Assembly (NCBI RefSeq): GCF_900188405.1
Contig: NZ_FZOF01000046.1
Location: 1-35,334 of the forward strand
DNA: 35,334 bases
From: Actinacidiphila glaucinigra
GTDB lineage: Bacteria; Actinomycetota; Actinomycetes; Streptomycetales; Streptomycetaceae
Reading direction: 5' to 3'
Shown: piece by piece, positions 1 to 6,660 of the stretch
How the letters are laid out: every line of letters starts with the position of its first letter
Position numbering within the stretch: the first letter of the stretch is position 1
Notes under the pieces: model-generated
What the model was told of the DNA's origin: nothing
Seen by the model: the letters and a program-made list of their open reading frames with translations, nothing else
The model's database searches: none
Position numbers and translations under genes: made by a program

Positions 1-465
1 GCCTTCGAAGCCGGTGGTGGCCATCGAGCCGCCCATGGCCTGCGCGACGACCTCGTAGGCCTTGAACGCGGTGTAGGGGCCGTCCCCGAAGCCCTTGATC
101 GAGGCGTACACGATGCGGGGGTTGATCTCCTGGATGCGTTCCCAGGTGAAGCCCATCCGGTCGATCGCGCCGGGGCCGAAGTTCTCGACCATCACGTCGC
201 TGCGGGCGATCAGGTCGGTCAGGATCTCCCGTCCACGCGGGGTCTTGGTGTTCAGCGTGATGCTCCGCTTGTTCGCGTTGAGCATCGTGAAGTACAGGCT
301 GTCCACCCCGGGCACGTCCCGCAGCTGACGCCGGGTGATGTCACCCCCGGGCGCCTCCAGCTTCACCACGTCCGCACCCAGCCACGCCAGCAACTGCGTC
401 GCCGACGGACCCGACTGGACATGCGTCATGTCCAGAACACGAACACCCTCCAAAGCCTTCGTCAC
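1..465 (-). CDS. frc: formyl-CoA:oxalate CoA-transferase, N-terminal part (left copy, cut by window edge)
   Basis: Class III CoA-transferase that moves CoA from formyl-CoA (or another donor) to oxalate, feeding oxalyl-CoA decarboxylase. The 155 visible residues match the recalled E. coli Frc closely: VLDMTHVQSGPSATQLLAWLGADVVKLE near the start, then LYFTMLNANKRSITLNTK and ENFGPGAIDRMGFTWERIQ. Full-length members are about 415-430 residues, so nearly two thirds lies beyond base 1. The GTG start at 465 has a GAAGGA Shine-Dalgarno about 9 nt upstream. The same 155 codons recur at the right end of the window in opposite orientation, with one silent difference (position 235 here, 35100 there). It is divergent from the sucC-like operon across a 187-bp promoter region. 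Family assignment is firm; oxalate as substrate is inferred from similarity. Confidence 0.93.
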   Translation of the reverse strand, partial: MTKALEGVRVLDMTHVQSGPSATQLLAWLGADVVKLEAPGGDITRRQLRDVPGVDSLYFTMLNANKRSITLNTKTPRGREILTDLIARSDVMVENFGPGAIDRMGFTWERIQEINPRIVYASIKGFGDGPYTAFKAYEVVAQAMGGSMATTGFEG

Positions 466-468
466 AAC
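1..468. repeat. left arm of 468-bp inverted repeat (frc 5' part)
   Basis: Bases 1-468 are the reverse complement of 34867-35334 with one mismatch that I could find by line-by-line comparison (235 A against 35100 C; an Arg codon CGT against CGC in frc). Identity stops 3 bp upstream of the GTG start, so the two promoters differ. Because the arms begin exactly at both window edges, the window is probably a contig that ended in an unresolved repeat. Confidence 0.95.
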
Positions 469-535
469 CAAGGTTCCTTCCGGTCAGGGGGCCCGTGAGC
501 AGGCAGATCGCAAGATTCCGTTCTGCAGTCTGTAC

Positions 536-565
536 ATTGCATACAGCCGACGAATACTGTATGCA
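536..565. promoter_or_regulatory. candidate operator between left frc and sucC-like gene
   Basis: A perfect 9-bp inverted repeat, TGCATACAG (538-546) and CTGTATGCA (557-565), separated by 10 bp, lies in the 187-bp divergent region, in DNA clearly more AT-rich than its surroundings. Read toward frc it contains GTATGCAAT (536-544), which is also present upstream of the right frc copy at 34801-34809, outside the duplicated segment. It resembles GntR-type operators, but no regulator gene lies beside it. Operator function is inference. Confidence 0.5.
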
Positions 566-652
566 GACGTTTATCCCGCATCGACGACCCGGTGTCCAGA
601 GGTCTGCACCGGATTATCGTTCGACCCCGAGTCAGGGCAGGTGCGTTTGACG

Positions 653-1792
653 ATGGATCTGTTCGAGTACCAAGCACGGGAGCTCTTCGCGCGGCACGGC
701 GTCCCCGTGCTCGACGCCCATGTGGTGGACGACCCCGCCGAGGTCCGCGCCGCGGCCGAACGCCTCGGCGGACAGGTCGTGGTGAAGGCCCAGGTGAAGA
801 CCGGCGGCCGTGGCAAGGCCGGCGGCGTGAAGCTCGCCTCCGACCCCGCGGACGCGGAGGACAAGGCCCGCGCCATCCTCGGCATGGACATCAAGGGCCA
901 CACGGTCGGCAAGGTCATGCTGACGCCGACCGCCGACATCCAGGACGAGTACTACGTCTCCTTCCTCCTCGACCGTGCCGAGCGCACCTTCCTCGCCATG
1001 GCGTCCGCCGAGGGCGGCATGGACATCGAGGAGGTCGCCGCCACCCGGCCGCAGGCCCTGGCCCGCGTCCCCGTCGACGCCACCGAGGGCGTGACCGAGG
1101 AGAAGGCCCGGCAGATCGCCGAAGCCGCCGGGCTTCCCGAGGAGACCGTGCCCGTGCTGACCGCGCTGTGGGAGGTCTTCACCGCCGAGGACGCCCTCCT
1201 GGTCGAGGTCAACCCGCTGATCCGCACCACGGACGGCCGTGTCCTCGCGCTGGACGGCAAGGTGTCGCTCGACACCAACGCCCGCTTCCGGCACCCCGCC
1301 CACGAGGCGTACGAGACCCCCGGTGAGGGCGACCCCCTGGAGGCCGCCGCCCGCGCCAAGGGCCTCAACTACGTCAAGCTCGACGGCACCGTCGGCGTCA
1401 TCGGCAACGGCGCGGGACTGGTGATGAGCACCCTCGACGTGGTCGCCCACCACGGCGGTGCCCCCGCCAACTTCCTCGACATCGGCGGCGGCGCCTCCGC
1501 CCAGGTCATGGCCGACGGGCTCGGCGTCATCCTCTCCGACCCCGACGTCACCTCCGTCCTCGTCAACGTCTTCGGCGGCATCACCGCCTGCGACGCGGTC
1601 GCCGACGGCATCGTCCAGGCACTCGGCCTGGTCGAGCTCACCAAGCCCCTCGTCGTCCGCCTCGACGGCAACAACGCCGAGCGCGGCCGGGCCGTGCTCG
1701 ACGAGGCCGCGGCGTCGCTGGGCCCCCTCGTACAGCGGCTGGACACCATGGACGGCGCGGCCGCGCGGGCCGCCGAGCCCGCAAGGAGCTGA
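653..1792 (+). CDS. sucC: succinate-CoA ligase-like, ADP-forming, beta subunit
   Basis: ATP-grasp beta subunit of an ADP-forming acyl-CoA ligase of the succinyl-CoA synthetase family; with the next gene it interconverts acid + CoA + NTP and acyl-CoA. It begins MDLFEYQARELFARHGVPV, the classic SucC start, followed by VKAQVKTGGRGKAGGVK (nucleotide-binding region), EVNPLI near the middle, and the C-terminal GNGAGLVMSTLD and DIGGGA glycine-rich segments of the ligase domain. At 379 residues it is normal for SucC. The ATG at 653 is chosen because homology starts there, although the upstream Shine-Dalgarno is weak; the frame stays open further upstream without matching the family. The location beside frc suggests a dedicated second copy rather than the TCA-cycle enzyme, perhaps acting on succinyl-, oxalyl- or formyl-CoA (inference). 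Confidence 0.92.
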   Translation: MDLFEYQARELFARHGVPVLDAHVVDDPAEVRAAAERLGGQVVVKAQVKTGGRGKAGGVKLASDPADAEDKARAILGMDIKGHTVGKVMLTPTADIQDEYYVSFLLDRAERTFLAMASAEGGMDIEEVAATRPQALARVPVDATEGVTEEKARQIAEAAGLPEETVPVLTALWEVFTAEDALLVEVNPLIRTTDGRVLALDGKVSLDTNARFRHPAHEAYETPGEGDPLEAAARAKGLNYVKLDGTVGVIGNGAGLVMSTLDVVAHHGGAPANFLDIGGGASAQVMADGLGVILSDPDVTSVLVNVFGGITACDAVADGIVQALGLVELTKPLVVRLDGNNAERGRAVLDEAAASLGPLVQRLDTMDGAAARAAEPARS

Positions 1793-1797
1793 TCGCG

Positions 1798-2673
1798 ATG
1801 GCCATCTTCCTCGACCGCAACAGCAAGGTGATCGTCCAAGGCATGACCGGCTCGGAGGGCATGAAGCACACCCGCCGCATGCTCGCCTCGGGGACGGACG
1901 TCGTCGGCGGCGTCAACCCGCGCAAGGCCGGCACGAGGGTCGAGTTCGACGGGCGCACCGTCCCGGTCTTCGGCTCGGTCAAGGAGGCCGTCGGCATGAC
2001 CGGCGCCGACGTCAGCGTCGTCTTCGTGCCGCCGCCCTTCGTGCGCGCCGCCGTCGACGAGGCCGTCGACGGCGGGCTCGGGCTCGTCGTCGTCATCACC
2101 GAGGGCGTCCCCGTCCACGACACGGTCGCCTTCCGGGCCCGCGCGGTCGCCTCCGGCACCCGCGTCATCGGGCCCAACTGCCCCGGCCTCATCAGCCCCG
2201 GACAGTCCAACGCGGGCATCATCCCCGCCGACATCACCACCTCCGGCCGGATCGGCCTGGTGTCCAAGTCCGGCACGCTGACCTACCAGTTGATGTACGA
2301 GCTGCGCGACCTCGGCTTCTCCACCGCGGTCGGCATCGGCGGCGACCCCGTCATCGGCACCACCCACATCGACTGCCTGCGCGCCTTCCAGGACGACCCC
2401 GAGACCGACCTCATCGTCATGATCGGCGAGATCGGCGGCGACGCCGAGGAACGCGCCGCCTCCTACATCTCCCGCCTGGTCACCAAGCCGGTCGTCGGCT
2501 ACGTCGCCGGCTTCACCGCGCCCGAGGGCAAGACCATGGGCCACGCCGGCGCCATCGTCTCCGGCTCCTCCGGCACCGCCCAGGCCAAGAAGGAGGCGCT
2601 GGAGGCCGCCGGCGTCAAGGTCGGCAGCACCCCGTCGGAGACCGCACGCCTCGTCCGCGGACTGCTGCGGTGA
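1798..2673 (+). CDS. sucD: succinate-CoA ligase-like, alpha subunit
   Basis: Alpha subunit partner of the preceding gene: CoA-binding Rossmann domain plus the domain holding the phosphohistidine. It begins MAIFLDRNSKVIVQGMTGSEG (CoA-binding glycine turn), then GPNCPGLISPG, GLVSKSGTLTYQ and GIGGDPVIGT. The motif MGHAGAIVSG places the phosphorylated His at residue 249, matching His246 of E. coli SucD. At 291 residues it is full length. The ATG lies 5 nt after the sucC stop, and the stop overlaps the GTG of the carbonic anhydrase gene (GTGA), so translation is probably coupled. Substrate preference cannot be read from the sequence. Confidence 0.93.
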   Translation: MAIFLDRNSKVIVQGMTGSEGMKHTRRMLASGTDVVGGVNPRKAGTRVEFDGRTVPVFGSVKEAVGMTGADVSVVFVPPPFVRAAVDEAVDGGLGLVVVITEGVPVHDTVAFRARAVASGTRVIGPNCPGLISPGQSNAGIIPADITTSGRIGLVSKSGTLTYQLMYELRDLGFSTAVGIGGDPVIGTTHIDCLRAFQDDPETDLIVMIGEIGGDAEERAASYISRLVTKPVVGYVAGFTAPEGKTMGHAGAIVSGSSGTAQAKKEALEAAGVKVGSTPSETARLVRGLLR

Positions 2674-3122
2674 CCGCCCCCGCAGGGGCAGCGGCCGTCG
2701 AGCAGCTGCTCATCCGCAGATACGACGTGGGTGCGGCGCTCACACCCCTCGACGTCGACAGGAAGGAGGCCCGCACCGGAGTCGCCATCGTCGCGTGCAT
2801 GGACTCCCGGCTCGGTGTCGAGGCGATGTTCGGGCTGCGGGCGGGCGACGCCGACGTCATCCGCAACGCGGGCGGCTGCGTCACCCCTGACACGCTCCGC
2901 TCGCTGCGACTGAGCCAGCTGCGAGGCGGCACCCGCCAGATCGTGCTGGTGCACCACGAGGACTGCGCGGCACTGGGCGACCCCGCCGAGGACCTGCGCG
3001 GGTGCATCGCCCGCGTCCGCGACACCACGGAACTGCCCCGCACCGAACTGGTACGGGGATTCCTCTACACCCGTGGCGGTGCGCTGCGCGAGATCCACCC
3101 CGAGCGAGCGGAGAACCCGTGA
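2670..3122 (+). CDS. beta-class carbonic anhydrase
   Basis: Zinc enzyme for reversible hydration of CO2. The 150-residue protein has the beta-class zinc signature CMDSR (Cys43, Asp45, Arg47) and the HxxC pair His96 and Cys99 in VHHEDC, with RNAGG between them. It is short, as in the compact beta-CA subgroup common in actinobacteria. The GTG start at 2670 overlaps the sucD stop, and its own stop overlaps the GTG of the next gene. Its place in a probable oxalate unit fits removal or hydration of CO2 from oxalyl-CoA decarboxylase, which is not visible in this window. Family call is firm; the metabolic role is inferred. Confidence 0.88.
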   Translation: MTAPAGAAAVEQLLIRRYDVGAALTPLDVDRKEARTGVAIVACMDSRLGVEAMFGLRAGDADVIRNAGGCVTPDTLRSLRLSQLRGGTRQIVLVHHEDCAALGDPAEDLRGCIARVRDTTELPRTELVRGFLYTRGGALREIHPERAENP

Positions 3123-4663
3123 CCCTCGCCCTCAAACCCGGGACGGCCTGGACGGACGCCTGGCAGCGGTGTCTTCGGGCCGCCCCGGAAGCGTTCCACG
3201 ACGACCGCGTCCTCAACCTCTGGGCCGGGGCGTGGCAGGCCGACGGCCGGATCCTGCCGGCCGCCAGCCCCGTCGACGGCACCCCCGTCGGCGGGGCGCC
3301 CCGGCTCGACGCGGACACCGCCCGGCGGGCCGTCCGCGCTGCGCTCGACCAGCACCGCGCCTGGCGGGTGATCCCCGTCTCCGAGCGCAGGGCGCGGGTA
3401 TCGGCCGCCCTGGACGCCCTCAGCGAGCACCGCACGCTGCTCGCCCTCCTCCTGGTCTGGGAGATCGGCAAGCCCTGGCGGCTCGCCCAGGCCGACGTCG
3501 ACCGTGCCGTCGACGGCGTCCGCTGGTACGTCGGCGAGATCGACGACATGGTCGAGTGGCGCCGCCCGCTGCCCGGCCCGGTCGGCAACGTCGCCGGCTG
3601 GAACTACCCGATGAGCGTCCTGGTGCACGCCATGCTCGTACAGGCACTGGCCGGCAACGCCGTCATCGCCAGGACCCCCGCCGACGGCGGCCTGGCCTGC
3701 CTCACCCTCGCCTGCGCGCTCATCGCCCGCGAGGACGTACCGGTGACCCTGGTCAGCGGCGGCGACGAGTTCTCCGCGGAGCTGGTGCGGGCCCCGGAGC
3801 TGGGCTGCGTCTCCTCCCTCGGCGGCCGGGACACGGGCGTCCGGGCCGCCACCGCCGTGGCCGACCCGGGCAGACGCCATGTCATGGGGCAGGAGGGACT
3901 GAACGCCTGGGGCGTGTGGGACTACAGCGACTGGGAGTCCCTCGGCGGCCACATCCGCGGCACCTTCGAGTACGCCAAGCAGCGCTGCACCGCCTACCCC
4001 CGCTTCGTCGTGCGGCGCGAGCTCTTCGCCGACTTCCTGTCCGTCTACCTGCCCGCCGTGCGGTCCGTACGGCTCGGGCACCCGCTCGCCGTGGACGACC
4101 CCGGGGACGACCTCCCGGAGCTCGACTTCGGGCCGCTGATCAACGCGGCCAAGGCCAAGGAACTCGGCGACCTCGTCTCCGAGGCCGTCGACCGCGGCGC
4201 GACACCGCTGCACCGCGGCAGCCTCGCCGACGCCCGCCTCCTGCCCGGCCAGGACACCTCCGCCTACCTGGCGCCGGTCGCCCTGCTGAATCCGCCCCCC
4301 ACCTCCCCGCTGTACCGGGCGGATCCCTTCGGCCCGGTCGACACGATCGTCCTGGCCGACACCGAGGCGGAACTGCTGGCCGCGATGAACGCCGGCGACG
4401 GCGCCCTCGTCGCCACGCTCTCCACCGACGACGAGGACACCTACGCCCGCCTCGCCCCGGAGATCCGCGCCTTCAAGGTCGGCCACAACCGGCCCCGGTC
4501 CCGCGGCGACCGAGCCGAGCACTTCGGCGGTCTCGGGGCCTCCTGGCGCGGTGCCTTCGTCGGCGGGGACCTGCTGGTCCGCGCCGTCACCCAGGGCCCC
4601 GCGGACGAGCGCCCGCCGGGGAACTTCCCCGGGTACCACCTGATGCCGCCCGAGGCGGCCTAG
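3119..4663 (+). CDS. atypical aldehyde dehydrogenase superfamily protein
   Basis: A 514-residue ALDH-fold protein. NVAGWNYPMSVLVHAMLVQALAGN matches the WNxP/cofactor region and AKQRCTAYPRF holds the nucleophile Cys290. Two usual residues are missing. The general-base Glu of ELGGKN is replaced (MGQEGLN at 256-262, with Gly or Met at the aligned position; Glu259 is close but shifted), and the cofactor-binding Lys of the KP(A/S)E motif is replaced by Arg in ARTP. Absence of the general base is a feature of CoA-acylating ALDHs such as methylmalonate-semialdehyde dehydrogenase, so this could interconvert an acyl-CoA (formyl-CoA or oxalyl-CoA) and an aldehyde. That is inference; a non-acylating or inactive protein is also possible. 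The GTG start overlaps the carbonic anhydrase stop; it is the last gene of the operon before a strong hairpin. Confidence 0.8.
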   Translation: MTLALKPGTAWTDAWQRCLRAAPEAFHDDRVLNLWAGAWQADGRILPAASPVDGTPVGGAPRLDADTARRAVRAALDQHRAWRVIPVSERRARVSAALDALSEHRTLLALLLVWEIGKPWRLAQADVDRAVDGVRWYVGEIDDMVEWRRPLPGPVGNVAGWNYPMSVLVHAMLVQALAGNAVIARTPADGGLACLTLACALIAREDVPVTLVSGGDEFSAELVRAPELGCVSSLGGRDTGVRAATAVADPGRRHVMGQEGLNAWGVWDYSDWESLGGHIRGTFEYAKQRCTAYPRFVVRRELFADFLSVYLPAVRSVRLGHPLAVDDPGDDLPELDFGPLINAAKAKELGDLVSEAVDRGATPLHRGSLADARLLPGQDTSAYLAPVALLNPPPTSPLYRADPFGPVDTIVLADTEAELLAAMNAGDGALVATLSTDDEDTYARLAPEIRAFKVGHNRPRSRGDRAEHFGGLGASWRGAFVGGDLLVRAVTQGPADERPPGNFPGYHLMPPEAA

Positions 4664-4670
4664 CCCCGCC

Positions 4671-4699
4671 GGTGCCGGGGCCCACACGGCCCCGGCACC
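4671..4699 (+). terminator. hairpin terminator after the sucC-sucD-CA-ALDH operon
   Basis: Perfect 12-bp arms GGTGCCGGGGCC and GGCCCCGGCACC with a 5-nt loop, 8 nt after the ALDH stop. There is no U-track, as usual in streptomycetes. Confidence 0.75.
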
Positions 4700-4790
4700 C
4701 CGTGCACCCAGCGGATACGCAGGTGAAACCCACCCCGAATCCTTGGTATCGTTGTGCCTGTCGCCGCGGGGCCAGCCCTGCGGATCACCT

Positions 4791-4875
4791 GTCCGGGTGG
4801 CGGAATGGCAGACGCGCTAGCTTGAGGTGCTAGTGCCCTTTATCGGGCGTGGGGGTTCAAGTCCCCCCTCGGACA
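4791..4875 (+). tRNA. tRNA-Leu (anticodon GAG)
   Basis: Class II tRNA. The acceptor arms GTCCGGG and CTCGGAC pair with one G-U; the D arm is GGCGGAATGGCAGACGC; the anticodon stem CTAGC/GCTAG encloses TTGAGGT, giving anticodon GAG; there is a long variable arm TGCCCTTTATCGGGCG; and the T arm is GGGGGTTCAAGTCCCCC. The discriminator base is A and CCA is not encoded. It reads CTC and CTT codons. No copy of its 3' end is seen elsewhere in the window, so there is no sign of an integrated element. Confidence 0.96.
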
Positions 4876-4897
4876 CAACTGTTGACGATACGGATTC

Positions 4898-4927
4898 GAG
4901 GGCCTCGACCTTGCGGTCGGGGTCCTC
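4898..4927 (+). terminator. terminator of tRNA-Leu
   Basis: Hairpin with 13-nt arms GAGGGCCTCGACC and GGTCGGGGTCCTC (two imperfect pairs), loop TTGC, followed by TTCCC, 22 nt after the tRNA. Confidence 0.65.
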
Positions 4928-5213
4928 TTCCCATGTGCGTGACCGATGGTGTTGCCCAGGGCCCCGTAGAGGATGCGCTGTGTGACGCCCACCGTGAAAG
5001 CGGCCGGCCGACGACAGTACGCGCGGCACGGGCTGTCGAGCCCGCGGGCTTCCCGACCGGGCCCGGCTCGGAGCGGTCGGGGTTCAGCGGGGCCGTGCTC
5101 GCCCCGGTGCTCGACTGCACGGGTCCGTCCTTACGCGATCGCGTCGGCGAGCCCGCAGAGCGCGTCGACGTCGACGGCGGCATCCGGGTCCCGGTCCCGA
5201 AGGCCGTGCCGCG
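4928..5213. other. stretch with no recognisable gene
   Basis: No frame here has recognisable homology or a convincing start with ribosome binding site. On the minus strand the region directly follows the FAD oxidase remnant and may be decayed DNA of the same lost locus. Confidence 0.4.
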
Positions 5214-5490
5214 TCAGCCGGGCGGGATGTTGTGGTTCACCCGGAACATGTTGGTCGGGTCGTACGCCTTCTTCGTCGCGGTCAGCCGCCGGTGGCGCTC
5301 CGCGCCGTGGACCTCGCTCAACCGCTCGGGGTCGGTGGCCTCCTGGGACGGAGAGGAAGTTGACCATCCCGCGGCTGTCCGCCCAGGGCTCCATCGCTTC
5401 CGTCAACACGTCGAGTTCGCCGGTCAGGAACCCGGCCTGTTCCGGCGCGCCCACGCCGAAACCGAAGAGACGGGCAGGCTCGTGGCACCC
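5214..5490 (-). pseudogene. C-terminal remnant of FAD-linked oxidase (berberine-bridge type)
   Basis: On the minus strand the last codons read KKAYDPTNMFRVNHNIPPG then stop. This is the hallmark C-terminus of berberine-bridge-type FAD oxidases (KxxYDPxNxFRxNxNIPP). The upstream piece, EAMEPWADSRGMVNFLS, matches the preceding family segment but is in another frame, so a frameshift lies near 5345-5360. The FAD-binding N-terminal domain and about 350 residues are missing; the next gene upstream on this strand is an unrelated FMN reductase. An intact relative, not a close copy, is at 16875-18293. Confidence 0.72.
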
Positions 5491-5537
5491 GGCCGCCGGA
5501 GCGCGGCCGGGTGCCGGTCTCACCGGGCAGCGGTTGA

Positions 5538-6101
5538 TCAGGCGTTGGCGCGCAGCGGCTGCATGGCCTTCGACCAGCTGACGAGCTGGTCGAGCATGGC
5601 CTCCGCGGTGGGCCGGTGGTGCGGGCCCGGCTTGAAGACGCTGTAGTTCTCGAAGTCGGCCAGGAGGGACAGCGCGACCTGCGCGCGCACCGTGACGATC
5701 TGCAGCTCACTGGCGATGAGGCGGAGGTGCTCCACGGCGCGGACGCCACCGTCGGCGCCGTATCCCACGAAGCCCGCGGCCTTGTTGTTCCACTCCGCGT
5801 ACAGGTAGTCGATGGCGTTCTTCAGGGCGGCCGTGGTCGAGTGGTTGTACTCCGGGGTGACGAACACATAGCCGTCGAACTCGGCGATCCTCGACGCCCA
5901 CGCCTTGGTGTGGTCGTTCTGGTACTGCCCGAACGACGGGGGAAGCGCCTCGTCGAGGAGCGGCAGCGGGTGGTCCGCCAGGTCCACGAGCTCGAACTCG
6001 GCGTCGGAACGCTGCTTTGCGATGTCGAGTATCCAGTCCGCCACGGCGGCGCCGTTGCGCCCCGGGCGGGTGCTGCCGAGGATGATCGCGATCTTGGTCA
6101 T
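5538..6101 (-). CDS. NADPH-dependent FMN reductase family protein
   Basis: Flavodoxin-fold NAD(P)H:FMN oxidoreductase of 187 residues, probably cytosolic. It begins MTKIAIILGSTRPGRNGAAVADW, the FMN phosphate loop GSTRPGRNG near residues 9-17. FVTPEYNHSTTAALKNAIDYL around residue 80-100 is the PEYN(H/G)S motif that contacts the flavin ring, and GFVGYGADGGVRAVEHLR follows. It could deliver reduced flavin to a monooxygenase or act as a quinone/azo reductase. The ATG at 6101 has AAAGG 8 nt upstream. It is transcribed in the same direction as the AraC-type regulator gene, 559 bp downstream of it; repeats in the gap suggest regulation. Family assignment is firm; physiological partner unknown. Confidence 0.9.
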   Translation of the reverse strand: MTKIAIILGSTRPGRNGAAVADWILDIAKQRSDAEFELVDLADHPLPLLDEALPPSFGQYQNDHTKAWASRIAEFDGYVFVTPEYNHSTTAALKNAIDYLYAEWNNKAAGFVGYGADGGVRAVEHLRLIASELQIVTVRAQVALSLLADFENYSVFKPGPHHRPTAEAMLDQLVSWSKAMQPLRANA

Positions 6102-6660
6102 GTCGTGCCTTTCGTGGGTGCGGCGCACGTCGAGCGCGGAGGCGGTGCCTGGCGCGGGGGTCGAACGTGCTCGGCCACCGGGGAGGGTGCACACGAGGTG
6201 GCTTCTCTGGGGGCGTCCGCCCTGGTCGAGTGGCGCAGGCTCGGTGCCGACGTCGTCGGTGGCGACCGTAGAGCGGGTAAATCGGGAAGGCAACCAGAGC
6301 GAGATGCCCGATATACCCATCTGTGGTCGCCCGTTGTGGAACGGCCGGCCGCGCCCGTCGGGCACCTGTGGGCCGCCCGTCGCCCGCACGAGAGGGAGGG
6401 CCGCGGGAACGCGTCGGGGGCGGTAACACCGGCCGGCGGGCCTGTCGCCGGCTGCCGTTTCACCGTTCGAGGGGGCCGCGCCGCGTCGGCGGTACGTCCC
6501 GCCGCCGAGGGGTCCGGTACTCCGGTGGCCGGCTCCCCGGCACCGCGCATCGGACCCGAAACCTTGCACGGGAAGGCAAGTCGGCAGGCGGATCCCTGCA
6601 CGGGAAGGCAAGACGGCGACCCGCGTGCCGCCTACCTTGGGAGTGCCGGCGAGGTCGCGC
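6102..6660. other. 559-bp intergenic region with short repeats
   Basis: Between the AraC-type gene stop and the FMN reductase start. It holds three copies of CGGGAAGGCAA (separate entry), and an AT-richer patch near 6270-6330 nearer the reductase gene where its promoter may lie. No coding frame in it is convincing. Confidence 0.5.
6565..6612. repeat. 16-bp direct repeats, possible regulator sites
   Basis: TGCACGGGAAGGCAAG occurs at 6565-6580 and 6597-6612, 32 bp apart start to start (three helical turns). A shorter copy, CGGGAAGGCAA, is at 6283-6293. Same-direction repeats a whole number of turns apart are the usual form of AraC-family binding sites, and an AraC-type gene ends 48 bp away. 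Binding is inferred. Confidence 0.5.

Noticed and set aside
4791..4875. tRNA-Leu as attachment site of an integrated element
   Set aside because: No integrase gene and no second copy of the tRNA 3' end are found in the window.
5131..5523. 130-codon minus-strand frame over the FAD oxidase remnant as a real gene
   Set aside because: Only its middle part matches the oxidase family and the family match continues in another frame, so it is part of a pseudogene.
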